Source of the DNA: an uncultured bacterium
GTDB taxonomy: Bacteria; Bacillota; Clostridia; Lachnospirales; Lachnospiraceae
Reading direction: 5' to 3'
Assembly: GCA_937916345.1 (NCBI GenBank)
Contig: CALFUE010000089.1
Location: 1-31,605 of the forward strand
DNA: 31,605 nt
The notes beneath the pieces are model-generated. The model was not told the DNA's origin, did no database searches, and worked only from the letters and a program-made list of their open reading frames with translations. The number at the start of each line of letters is the position of its first letter. The first letter of the stretch is position 1. Both the position numbers and the translations under genes were made by a program. Shown here one piece after another: positions 23,632 to 31,014 of this stretch.

Positions 23632-25821
23632 AGCTTTTTCACCCGTCCCCAGATACCTGAAGCACAGTGTCGTCATGTCGTCAAACTGCTCTGCTCCGGC
23701 CGTAAACCCGGCTATTTTACTGCGCACATGATTATCGATCTCTTCCACGCTTAGGTCTTTGGCTTCATTTAACGCGTCGGTAAACCTTTCCTCGCCAAAC
23801 AGCTCCATGTCCAAATTGCGAGCTTCCGTCACACCGTCAGTATACAGATATATTATTTCTCCCGCGTTAAGCTTTATGGTATTGAGCTTATAATCCGCGA
23901 AATCAACCCCACCTACAAACATACTGTGGTTATCTTCTTCGAGGGTGAATTGACCATCATTTCTCTTGACAGCGGCATACTCATGACCTGCATCTACAAA
24001 GCTGAGCTCTCCGGTGGAAATAGTCAGCACTCCCATCCATACCGTCACAAACATGGAATCCGCGCTCTCCTCACAGAGCCTGATATTTGACTCTGTCACG
24101 GCCTTTACCACATCTCCCGACTGGAGAATCATCTGAGATCTGAACATCTGTTTACAGAGAGCCATAAACAATGCTCCCGTGATACCTTTTCCCGAGACAT
24201 CGCCCACCGTCAGCACCAAATGGTCATCATCCAGATAAAAGAAATCGTAGAAATCACCGCCGACCTCCGTCGCAGGAACCATCCTTGTATACAGCTCATA
24301 TTCCGGATCGTCCCTCAAGACCGTATCTCTGTCAGGAAGCATCTTGAGCTGGATCTTTGATGCCATCTCCATTTCAGTGGCTGTCCTCTCCCTCTCAGCT
24401 GTATGCTCGACGATCTCCCGGACATATTCCTTCATTTTTCCGGACATGCTGTCGAAGGCTTCCGCGAGCACCTGTATCTCATCACCGGTCCTGTACATAT
24501 CCTCCATCTCGAATTCCATTTCATCACCGACAAAGTTTCTGACTGCCTGCGTCATCTTGTCCAGCGGAGACGTCCATTTTTTTGCGTATTTTGATGACAT
24601 GCTGATCGCTGCCCAAATAATGGCAATGACAAACACCACCAACATTATTCCTGTCGCCAAAAGATCCTCGTCAAGCTTTTCAAGCAGCGTACTGGTAGAT
24701 TCATTCATCATCTCGGTAAGATTATCCGCAGGTCCCGTCAGGTCTTTTTCAGGGAAGAATGTAAGAATCACCCATCCGCATGTAGTCAGCTGCACATATC
24801 CCACATAACATGTCTCGCCATCCACCATCACATCCCGCACATCAATATTTCCCTCAAGCGCCAGGTTAATGACTTCACAAAGCCCGGGATTAACACTTTC
24901 CCTTATATCAATCTCCTGCTCCTGATTCTCATTTACTTTTAATTCGCCCTCCGTACGTCTGGATCTGAGAATCTGACCATCGCTGCCGATCACCACCGAA
25001 AAGCTGTCATCCCTGATATTGGACATTTCCAGCTTTTGATCAATGACATCCAGTCCACAGCTTCCCTGAAGAACGGCCACCAGCTCTCCGTCCTTGTAAC
25101 AGGGGATACCAAATTCCACAATATCCGTTTCATAAAAATAACCGTGAACCCTGGAAGAAAAGAATGTATCACCGAGTTCTGCCGCCCCCCTGTACCAGGG
25201 TCTTGTTCTGGGGTCATAAGTTCTGACAGTGCCCGATTCATCGAATTTTTTTCCTGAGGAATTATCCATGGCAAGTGTGAGACCACAGGGTGTTGAAATA
25301 TAGCAGTCCAGTATGATATAGTTGTTTCGCGAAACTATACTCTCCATCATAGGAGCGAGATTAGCGAGTCTCTCTATCATTTCCATAGCCTCATCATCAA
25401 CCTCTCCCATATCATCGGGATATAAGAGCTGAAGTGAAAACTTTCCGTTATTTTCCTCCAGCGGCGGCTGAACCTGTACTCTCGCATAGTTTTCGGGATT
25501 ATTGAATACATCCTCGACCTGCGCTCTCAGGATCTCAAAATCACAATCGAGAGCCCAAAACGCGTCATCGATCGCATCTGCAGACCATGTCACCAGCTGT
25601 AAAAGTATATCCTTTGAAAAATCCGTTATAAAAGTCTTGAACTCGGTCTCGACATACTGCGTGCGCTCTACTTCCTCGTATTTCACCTGACTTTTCTGTA
25701 TAACCATAAGGATACCGGACATTGTCGCGAACAGAATGCCGAGCGCGAGTATCAGTGTGACCATGAGTTTCATCAACCTTCCGACGAGTCCACCGGGCAG
25801 CTTCTTGAAATATTTTATCAT
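23629..25821 (-). CDS. dCache-HAMP-PP2C sensor phosphatase (SpoIIE/RsbU type)
   Basis: A 730-aa membrane protein. A first membrane helix (about 17-40) and a second (about 395-416, MLVVFVIAIIWAAISM) bracket an extracellular domain. Its second half has the Cache pattern (TRPWYRGAAELGDTFFSS, then FGIPCYKDGELVAVLQGSCG). A HAMP linker (WTSPLDKMTQAVRNF) and a helix lead into the PP2C/SpoIIE domain: PATEVGGDFYDFF, LTVGDVSGKGITGALFMALC, FVDAGHEYAAV, YLYTDGVTEARN and DDMTTLCFRY, with the metal-binding Asp residues present. Such proteins dephosphorylate anti-sigma-factor antagonists or similar partners after sensing an outside ligand. No partner gene is adjacent, although a PP2C sensor beside a CIS locus is suggestive. 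The ribosome binding site is weak (TAGG). Confidence 0.92.
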   Translation of the reverse strand: MIKYFKKLPGGLVGRLMKLMVTLILALGILFATMSGILMVIQKSQVKYEEVERTQYVETEFKTFITDFSKDILLQLVTWSADAIDDAFWALDCDFEILRAQVEDVFNNPENYARVQVQPPLEENNGKFSLQLLYPDDMGEVDDEAMEMIERLANLAPMMESIVSRNNYIILDCYISTPCGLTLAMDNSSGKKFDESGTVRTYDPRTRPWYRGAAELGDTFFSSRVHGYFYETDIVEFGIPCYKDGELVAVLQGSCGLDVIDQKLEMSNIRDDSFSVVIGSDGQILRSRRTEGELKVNENQEQEIDIRESVNPGLCEVINLALEGNIDVRDVMVDGETCYVGYVQLTTCGWVILTFFPEKDLTGPADNLTEMMNESTSTLLEKLDEDLLATGIMLVVFVIAIIWAAISMSSKYAKKWTSPLDKMTQAVRNFVGDEMEFEMEDMYRTGDEIQVLAEAFDSMSGKMKEYVREIVEHTAERERTATEMEMASKIQLKMLPDRDTVLRDDPEYELYTRMVPATEVGGDFYDFFYLDDDHLVLTVGDVSGKGITGALFMALCKQMFRSQMILQSGDVVKAVTESNIRLCEESADSMFVTVWMGVLTISTGELSFVDAGHEYAAVKRNDGQFTLEEDNHSMFVGGVDFADYKLNTIKLNAGEIIYLYTDGVTEARNLDMELFGEERFTDALNEAKDLSVEEIDNHVRSKIAGFTAGAEQFDDMTTLCFRYLGTGEKA

Positions 25822-25856
25822 ATCATTTACCTAATCGAACAAATTATCCACTTCAC

Positions 25857-25885
25857 TTTTAATCGTAAATGATAACACTTATCAA
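25857..25885 (-). promoter_or_regulatory. Promoter and palindromic operator of the SpoIIE-type gene
   Basis: Minus-strand TTGATA (25885-25880), 17 nt, then TTAAAA (25862-25857). The perfect inverted repeat TGATAA-GTG-TTATCA (25884-25870) overlaps the -35 and the spacer, where a dimeric repressor would block RNA polymerase. No regulator gene can be assigned from this window. Confidence 0.5.
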
Positions 25886-25912
25886 AATGATTGTCCATAC
25901 AAATATACTCCG

Positions 25913-27976
25913 TCAGCACTTTAGGATTTTTCCACTCTTTGCAGCATAATAGGTATATCCATCAACATCAAAGAATGCCTTTGCTACAATACGTCCATTC
26001 GCATTTGAATAAACGGTGTTTCCTTTTTCTGTAGTCCAGAAGTCATTTACAACGATCTTCCCTGACTTCAGAGCCTTGTAGCGGTGTCCGCCAACCCTGA
26101 AGATCCTGTCCTTCTCAAGCTTTCCGTCAGCCCTTGCATATACCAGGTTGCCCTTTGCGGTATAGTAGAAGCCCTTCTTTAATACTTCATCATTATCGTC
26201 TGTAGCGTACCTGTCATCTCCAATGATTACCGTCTGATTCTTCAGCAAGCTTCCATCCTTTTCTGTAACGGTCCTGATGGTAGTGGCGGTTGCCGCAGGT
26301 GCAGCGGCAGCTGAACTGCCTGACCTCTTCCTTGTAAAACCAGCCGTGATGTACAAATCTTTGGTTACAGTGATGGTGGTTGTTGCGATGTTAGCCTCAA
26401 CAGATCCGCCCACTACACTCCAGGAGCCAAATACGTAACTTCCCATTCCTGAAGCTGTAAGGTTAAGTACCGTACCAGCGGCAACCGCAGCTCCGCTCTC
26501 AATTACTGTCCCCTCGCTCTTTACTGTAATAGTTCCGCATGAAGGACTGCCAATCTCAACTGCGCAGCTGACTGCAGGGGCAGGGGCAGGTGTCGGAGCA
26601 GGGATAGACGTCGGAACAGGTGCAGGTGTCGGAGCAGATTCAGATGTCGGAGCAGAGGCAGGTATCAGAACAGATTCAGACGTCGGAGCAGAGGCAGGAA
26701 CTGCAGGTTTTGCTCCGGCAGTCTTCTCTGTGTCTACTGTTATTTTTACAGTTTTTTCCGTCTCTGTACCGTCGCTATGAGTACCGGTTACTTCCGTAAA
26801 ATCACAGGTGTCTGTGAGAATGAAATCAATGTCGCATACAGGCTGCGCGTTGTATATATCCGCCACAGTGTTTGGAACCGCAAAGACACGAATGGTGTTT
26901 GTACCTGATTTACCGGTTAAATTCTCCTCTGCTTTTTTTACAAGATCATTCAGACTTATCCCCGTTTCCGTATATATCTCACCATCTTCAAGAAGCTGAA
27001 CATTCGATTCAATCATATCTGCTTTTGTCCATATCAGTCCGACATTTTCAGAAACATTCGCTGCCTCATACTCCGCCTCAGTAGTCCCTTTGTATTTTCC
27101 GTCTGTGGCTACGATCTGATAATAATACGTCCAGCTCTGATCCTCGCTCAGATCGTTTCCTGACTTATCGCTCAGGAAGATAGTCGGACTTTTGTCCAAA
27201 TCAAGAGCATCTGACGCGCTCTTTTCTTTTCCCGTCTCCTTATTCCCCTCGTAATACTCAGCATTTACTGCGGGAAGTTCGTTGCTCTTGTAAATACGGG
27301 CGCCCCGGTTATCCAAAAGCTCAGCGATCTTTGAAGAGAGTGCATCGCTCAATCTCTTTACTGAACCTGCTGAAAGAACGTAAGCATTCGTATCTCCGAT
27401 CCTGTCGCTATTGCCGACCTCTGCAACAAACAAATCATCTCTCTCTACGCTTGTAGGAAGAGCGTAGGCTTTTGTGTTTTTCACAGTCTCACCCTTCACG
27501 CCGTTGTAGCAGGTATTTAAGAGGGTTGTGTTAACCTCGTGTGCATCAATACTCTCAGTTTTCTCCCCGACCGTCGCCACTAAGGCATCATATATCTCAC
27601 TTCCATCCTTTACATACTGAGCAAGCTCATCCACACTCACCGCCGAAGCCTTGTATTCAAGACTGGTTACGAATTTATCTGTGACGTCATGGTAATAACT
27701 GTCTCCATACACCACTACATTACAGTTACCATTTTTTATTTCATTTATGGTTTTCTCCAAAGTACTTTCATTATAAATTCCGACGGACATCAGCTGTGTC
27801 TTTATGTCATTCTCAAAATCTACAACCCCGTTTCCGCTCACCACTTTTACATAATAGTGTCCTTTTTCAAGGCTTTGTGTCGCCGCGTACGTATCTGCCG
27901 GCACCCCGGCGCAGACCATTGAACTCACAGCCATCGCGGTTGAAAGCAAACCAGCAAAAAAAATTTTCTTTTTCAT
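25913..27976 (-). CDS. Secreted surface protein with Pro-rich linker, bacterial repeat and C-terminal wall-binding-like repeats
   Basis: A 687-aa protein with a clear signal peptide (KKKIFFAGLLSTAMAVSSMV, cleavage probably after DTYA near residue 31). Residues 35-410 are an unrecognised region. A low-complexity PAPTPAP/PTSES linker covers about 430-478. Residues 482-560 (IGSPSCGTITVKSEGTV ... VFGSWSVVGGSVEANIATTT ... ITAGFTRK) look like the Listeria-Bacteroides/InlB-B type bacterial repeat. The last 110 residues contain about four short aromatic/Gly repeats (YYTAKGNLVYARADGKLEKD, TTEKGNTVYSNANGRIV, YYAAKSGKILKC) similar to choline/glucan-binding repeats. It therefore probably sits on the cell wall. 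It is preceded by AGAGGAGG and a long structured leader. There is no sortase motif. Confidence 0.75.
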   Translation of the reverse strand: MKKKIFFAGLLSTAMAVSSMVCAGVPADTYAATQSLEKGHYYVKVVSGNGVVDFENDIKTQLMSVGIYNESTLEKTINEIKNGNCNVVVYGDSYYHDVTDKFVTSLEYKASAVSVDELAQYVKDGSEIYDALVATVGEKTESIDAHEVNTTLLNTCYNGVKGETVKNTKAYALPTSVERDDLFVAEVGNSDRIGDTNAYVLSAGSVKRLSDALSSKIAELLDNRGARIYKSNELPAVNAEYYEGNKETGKEKSASDALDLDKSPTIFLSDKSGNDLSEDQSWTYYYQIVATDGKYKGTTEAEYEAANVSENVGLIWTKADMIESNVQLLEDGEIYTETGISLNDLVKKAEENLTGKSGTNTIRVFAVPNTVADIYNAQPVCDIDFILTDTCDFTEVTGTHSDGTETEKTVKITVDTEKTAGAKPAVPASAPTSESVLIPASAPTSESAPTPAPVPTSIPAPTPAPAPAVSCAVEIGSPSCGTITVKSEGTVIESGAAVAAGTVLNLTASGMGSYVFGSWSVVGGSVEANIATTTITVTKDLYITAGFTRKRSGSSAAAAPAATATTIRTVTEKDGSLLKNQTVIIGDDRYATDDNDEVLKKGFYYTAKGNLVYARADGKLEKDRIFRVGGHRYKALKSGKIVVNDFWTTEKGNTVYSNANGRIVAKAFFDVDGYTYYAAKSGKILKC

Positions 27977-28295
27977 TTTTATCCAACCTCCTCTAATAAC
28001 GTAAGTCCTTTAAAAAGAAAAAAGTGCAGGCAAAATACGCCTGCACTTTTCCCCACAAACCATACAATGGTGCGAGGGTCAAAAGTGGTACGACAAGAAG
28101 CGGATCCAGCCGAAATGGCAATAAAAAATACACACATTACTGTCATCGATCTCTTTTTTGAAAAATTGCTTTTCAAATAAAAAAATCCGTGATACAATGC
28201 AACATGTGTACCGCAGATCTGCTCTGTATCGTATGGCGCCACGATCGCCTTACCCTGTCCCAGGATGCGCCAACATCACAAGGACGGTACACTTC
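27977..28295 (-). ncRNA. Structured 5' leader, riboswitch-like attenuator, of the secreted-protein gene
   Basis: This stretch has no convincing gene. As minus-strand RNA from about 28295 it begins with a nested fold: P1 GTGTACCG (28292-28285) with CGGTACAC (28213-28206), P2 TGGCGC (28272-28267) with GCGCCA (28239-28234), P3 CCTG-GGA-CAGG (28264-28254). About 120 nt later CACTTTT (28087-28081) and CCC (28078-28076) can pair with GGG-AAAAGTG (28053-28044), enclosing an ACCAT/ATGGT hairpin. The same AAAAGTG is the first arm of the terminator at 28020-28050. One fold thus allows and the other stops transcription into the gene 35 nt on. I could match the fold to no riboswitch class that I remember. 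Confidence 0.5.
28011..28050 (-). terminator. Intrinsic terminator in the leader of the secreted-protein gene
   Basis: A perfect 12-bp stem, AAAAGTGCAGGC (28050-28039) with GCCTGCACTTTT (28031-28020), 7-nt loop, followed on the minus strand by TTTCTTTTT. It lies 35 nt before ATG 27976 and just upstream of the ribosome binding site, so it acts in front of the gene and not after one. On the plus strand the stem is followed only by CCCC, so it is mainly a minus-strand terminator. Confidence 0.8.
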
Positions 28296-28301
28296 TTTTC
28301 A

Positions 28302-28330
28302 ATTATAAAGGTGCAAAATGTTTTTCTACA
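28302..28330 (-). promoter_or_regulatory. Promoter for the structured leader
   Basis: A perfect TATAAT (28307-28302) on the minus strand, with TGTAGA (28330-28325) 17 nt upstream as a weak -35. Expected start is near 28295, three bases before the first arm of the leader fold. Confidence 0.5.
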
Positions 28331-28418
28331 GAGTTTAATTTACCACGATTATTTCCTGATTGCAAGTACTTTTTTATATTTTTTCAAATTTATCGTTACT
28401 ATTCACAGCCAATTACCA

Positions 28419-28447
28419 TTACAACATTTAGCAGTGAGTAGTATACT
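28419..28447 (+). promoter_or_regulatory. Promoter of the cinA-type gene
   Basis: TTACAA (28419-28424), 17 nt, TATACT (28442-28447) on the plus strand. The transcript would start near 28455, leaving an 80-nt leader that contains a ten-codon frame (ATG 28507 to TGA 28539), which overlaps the cinA start in an ATGA arrangement. Confidence 0.6.
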
Positions 28448-28535
28448 CGTAAGAGAAGCCTGTTACTGTCCAACAAACGAGGGAGGACGGTGCTGTATTG
28501 CTTACCATGGATTCACTGTTCGAACAGAGGGGATT

Positions 28536-29003
28536 ATGACAGTAGAAGAGATCGTACGGATATTGATAGAGAAGGGGCTTACCGTCACCACGATGGAGAG
28601 CTGCACGGGTGGACTCATCGCGTCCCTCATCACTGATAATGAAGGATCCTCCGCTATATTTAAGGGAGGCTTTGTCACCTACTCAAACGAGATGAAAATA
28701 AAATGCGGGGTACCAAAAGAAACTATCAAAAACTATGGGGTCTATTCCAGGGAGACAGCCTATGCAATGGCTCTCGCGGCGAAAAAAAAATGTGACGCCG
28801 ACATTGCCATCGGCGTCACAGGTACTTTTTCAAATGTAGATCAGGCAAATCCCGAGGGAAAACCGGCAAAGGTATTTTATTGCATCGCTGCGGGAAAAAG
28901 CGCGTATCACGAGACTCTCACTATTCCGAAATGCCCGACCCGGTCCGCCTGCAAGCTCTATGTGGCCCGGATCCTGACAGCCCCGGCTATCTTTGATATG
29001 TGA
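28536..29003 (+). CDS. CinA C-terminal domain protein (nicotinamide-nucleotide amidase-like)
   Basis: A 155-aa protein from ATG 28536 (GAGGGG five bases before). TTMESCTGGLIASLITDNEG is the hallmark of the CinA C-terminal/PncC domain, followed by FKGGFVTYSNEMKIKCGVP, the YGVYSRETAYAMA helix and IAIGVTGTFSNVDQANPEG. The family deamidates nicotinamide mononucleotide to nicotinic acid mononucleotide for NAD recycling. The protein is of full length for a stand-alone domain, ending KLYVARILTAPAIFDM. It is divergent from the genes to the left and convergent with the response regulator, whose frame overlaps its last 46 bases. Confidence 0.88.
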   Translation: MTVEEIVRILIEKGLTVTTMESCTGGLIASLITDNEGSSAIFKGGFVTYSNEMKIKCGVPKETIKNYGVYSRETAYAMALAAKKKCDADIAIGVTGTFSNVDQANPEGKPAKVFYCIAAGKSAYHETLTIPKCPTRSACKLYVARILTAPAIFDM

Positions 29004-29716
29004 GGCTGACCCGTCAGCTCCTTCATATGACCGAGCTGATCCGCATTTTCGGCTCCGGTCATGAATATCACAGGGATATCCCTGCATTTCTCCTTTCCAC
29101 GGATGAGACGGTATGTCTCAGGTCCGTCGCACACCGGCATCTCATAGTCAAGGAGCACCAGGTCAGGATTATTTTCCTCCAGTATGGCAAGTGCCTTCTC
29201 CGCGGATTCGGCGGAGAGCACATTATAATTCTTTCCCAGTATACTCTTTATGGTGCCTCGCATCATATCGTCATCGTCTATGAGGAGGACAGTCTTTAAG
29301 GCGGGATCAAGGGGCTCATGCGATGAATCGGTTACCTTATACTTTTCGCCGAGAGAGCGGTAGGTTCTGCCCCACTCCTGCATGAACATGCGGTGCAGCG
29401 CCTTTAGGGACGCGGTATCGCCGCTCTTTATTCCCTCACTGATGCGACCTGCCAGAGAAGAGAGCCGGAAAAGCTCCGCATCCATGGCAGCCTCCTGTAT
29501 AAAAGCTATATCCGCCGAATACTCGGTATTGTCTCCGGTCTCCTCGATGGATTTGAAAGCGCAGTCTATTTTTTTTAGCCTTGACGGCATCAGCTCATAG
29601 AATTCCTTCTCGCCGCTCTTTATCATGGGTTCTATTCCCATCACCTGTTCCTCCGATATCGATACTTTTGGCTTGTCGCTCCGCTCGCTCATGAGATATT
29701 CGGTATCCTCGTCCAT
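28958..29716 (-). CDS. Response regulator receiver protein, truncated at both ends
   Basis: The minus-strand frame is open far into the foreign DNA on the right, but its own coding sequence begins at about MDEDTEYLMSERSDK (ATG 29716). Residues 1-135 are a helical region of unknown family. Then comes a receiver domain: TVLLIDDDDMMRGTIKSIL (acidic pocket), DLVLLDYEMPVCDGPETY (phospho-acceptor Asp in LLDYEMP) and IPVIFMTGAE (switch Thr). The last strand and the conserved Lys-Pro (K-P after beta 5) are missing: after LGHMKELTG the frame runs into the antisense of cinA (QPHISKIAG). The receiver is about 15-20 residues short. The right end meets the chimeric join. The original protein may have been longer on both sides, for example part of a hybrid histidine kinase. 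Confidence 0.65.
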   Translation of the reverse strand: MDEDTEYLMSERSDKPKVSISEEQVMGIEPMIKSGEKEFYELMPSRLKKIDCAFKSIEETGDNTEYSADIAFIQEAAMDAELFRLSSLAGRISEGIKSGDTASLKALHRMFMQEWGRTYRSLGEKYKVTDSSHEPLDPALKTVLLIDDDDMMRGTIKSILGKNYNVLSAESAEKALAILEENNPDLVLLDYEMPVCDGPETYRLIRGKEKCRDIPVIFMTGAENADQLGHMKELTGQPHISKIAGAVRIRAT

Positions 29717-29740
29717 GAGTTCCCCATGCCCGGCGAGAAC
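29700..29740. other. Chimeric junction between unrelated genomes
   Basis: Left of about 29,716 the minus strand encodes the response regulator in moderate-GC DNA. Right of it the plus strand encodes a GH97 enzyme in clearly GC-richer DNA. The GH97 frame starts inside its N-terminal domain (EFPMPGENNGNG) and the response regulator starts at the same point, so both genes are cut at one place. The exact base is uncertain within about 30 bp. Confidence 0.75.
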
Positions 29741-30970
29741 AACGGCAACGGCACCGTGGAGCCGGCCATGGCCCTGCCTGCCCACACCCCCTGGCGCACC
29801 ATTACCGTGGGCTCTACGCTGAAGCCCATCGTGGAGACCACCGCGCCGTGGGACAACGTCTCCCCGCGCTTCCCGACGAAGAACACCTACAAGTTCGGCA
29901 AGAGCACCTGGAGCTGGATACTCTGGCAAGACAACAGTATCTGCTGGGACGACCAGGTGGAGTACATCCGTCTGGCGAAGTCGATGGGCTATCCCTACGT
30001 GCTCATCGACGACTGGTGGGACAGCAACATCGGTTACGAGTGTATGGGCGAGCTGGCAGACTACGCTCGTTCGCAGGGCGTAGAGTTGTTCCTCTGGTAC
30101 AGCTCCAGCGGCTGGTGGAACGACATCGAGCAGAGTCCCATCAACGTGATGTGTGACGCCATCCTGCGCAAGCAGGCCATGCGCTGGATGCAAAGTATCG
30201 GCGTGAAGGGCATCAAGGTGGACTTCTTCGGCGGCGACAAGCAGGAGACCATGCGTCTCTACGAGGAGATACTCTCCGATGCCGACGACCACGGGCTGAT
30301 GGTCATCTTCCACGGTTGCACCCTGCCCCGTGGCTGGGAGCGCATGTACCCCAACTACGTGGGCAGCGAGGCGGTGCTGGCCAGCGAGAACCTGTACTTC
30401 GACCAGCACTTCTGCGACGTGGAGGCCCGGAACACCGCGCTCCATCCCTTCCTGCGCAACACGGTAGGCTGCATGGAGTTCGGAGGCTGTTTCCTGAGTC
30501 GCACGCTCAACCGCGGCAACGACCCCACGAAGGGAGGCAACCACCGTCGCACCACCGACGCACACGAACTGGCCACCACCGTGCTCTTCCAGAATCCCAT
30601 CCAGAACTTCGCCATAGCTCCGGAGAACCTGAACGAGGTGGGAAAGGGCGGGGCCCCCGAGCTTTGCCTCGACTTCCTGCGACAGGTACCCACGACGTGG
30701 GACGAGACGGTGTTCGTAGACGGCTATCCCGGCAAGTACTGTGTGCTGGCCCGTCGCCACGGCAACACGTGGTACATTGCCGGCAACAACGCTACGGGCC
30801 GTGAACTCACGCTCAAGCTCTCCCTGCCCATGCTGGCCAAGGGAGACAAGGCCACGCTCTATGCCGACAACCCCAAGACGCGCGAACCCGAGCGCAGGGA
30901 GTTGAAGGTCACGGCAAAGCCCGTCACCGTAACGATGGCGGACCAGGGCGGTTTCGTGATTGTACGGTAG
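29726..30970 (+). CDS. Glycoside hydrolase family 97, N-terminally truncated
   Basis: The reading frame is open leftwards to the junction; the methionine at 29726 is internal. About 415 residues remain of a protein normally 640-720 long. The end of the N-terminal sandwich (VEPAMALPAHTPWRTITVG) is followed by the barrel: STWSWILWQ, YVLIDDWWD, LFLWYSSSGWW, GVKGIKVDFFGGDKQ, FHGCTLPRGWER, SEAVLASE and MEFGGCF, then the C-terminal beta domain ending VTVTMADQGGFVIVR. The Asp in KVDFF and the Glu after SEAVLAS fit the retaining (alpha-galactosidase-like) GH97 branch better than the inverting SusB branch (inference). GH97 enzymes are typical periplasmic enzymes of Bacteroidetes. GC content and codon use differ from everything left of 29,710. 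Confidence 0.88.
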   Translation: MPGENNGNGTVEPAMALPAHTPWRTITVGSTLKPIVETTAPWDNVSPRFPTKNTYKFGKSTWSWILWQDNSICWDDQVEYIRLAKSMGYPYVLIDDWWDSNIGYECMGELADYARSQGVELFLWYSSSGWWNDIEQSPINVMCDAILRKQAMRWMQSIGVKGIKVDFFGGDKQETMRLYEEILSDADDHGLMVIFHGCTLPRGWERMYPNYVGSEAVLASENLYFDQHFCDVEARNTALHPFLRNTVGCMEFGGCFLSRTLNRGNDPTKGGNHRRTTDAHELATTVLFQNPIQNFAIAPENLNEVGKGGAPELCLDFLRQVPTTWDETVFVDGYPGKYCVLARRHGNTWYIAGNNATGRELTLKLSLPMLAKGDKATLYADNPKTREPERRELKVTAKPVTVTMADQGGFVIVR

Positions 30971-30978
30971 AAAAAACG

Positions 30979-31006
30979 GGAGGGCAGCTCAGTTGAGTTG
31001 CCCTCC
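30979..31006. terminator. Bidirectional terminator between GH97 and asd
   Basis: Hairpin GGAGGGCA-GCTCA-GT-TGAGT-TGCCCTCC with one G-U/mismatch position. On the minus strand it is followed by CGTTTTTT, making it a strong terminator for the asd fragment. On the plus strand it is followed by a weaker T-rich stretch for GH97. The two genes converge here. Confidence 0.8.
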
Positions 31007-31014
31007 TGCTGTGT

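Noticed and set aside
28170..28198. Plus-strand promoter (TTTTCA, 17 nt, TACAAT) that would make the 87-nt fold a separate small RNA
   Set aside because: The -35 is poor, and the opposite strand has a perfect -10 plus the antiterminator/terminator logic; kept only as an alternative.
27979..28242. 87-aa minus-strand frame before the secreted-protein gene
   Set aside because: It runs through the terminator hairpin and leader fold and has no ribosome binding site or recognisable content.
28205..28295. Signal recognition particle RNA or 6S RNA
   Set aside because: The conserved SRP loop (GGTCAGGTCCGGAAGG-like) is absent, and the fold is too short for 6S RNA.
28158..28535. Plus-strand extension of the cinA frame upstream of 28536
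   Set aside because: It has no conserved CinA sequence, is AT-rich and contains the mapped promoter and leader; ATG 28536 has a good ribosome binding site and starts the known domain.
29717..30760. N-terminal 350 residues of a long minus-strand frame continuous with the response regulator
   Set aside because: This part is the antisense of the GH97 barrel, is rich in His/Val/Ala/Gly as expected of a GC-rich shadow frame, and lies on the other side of the chimeric join.
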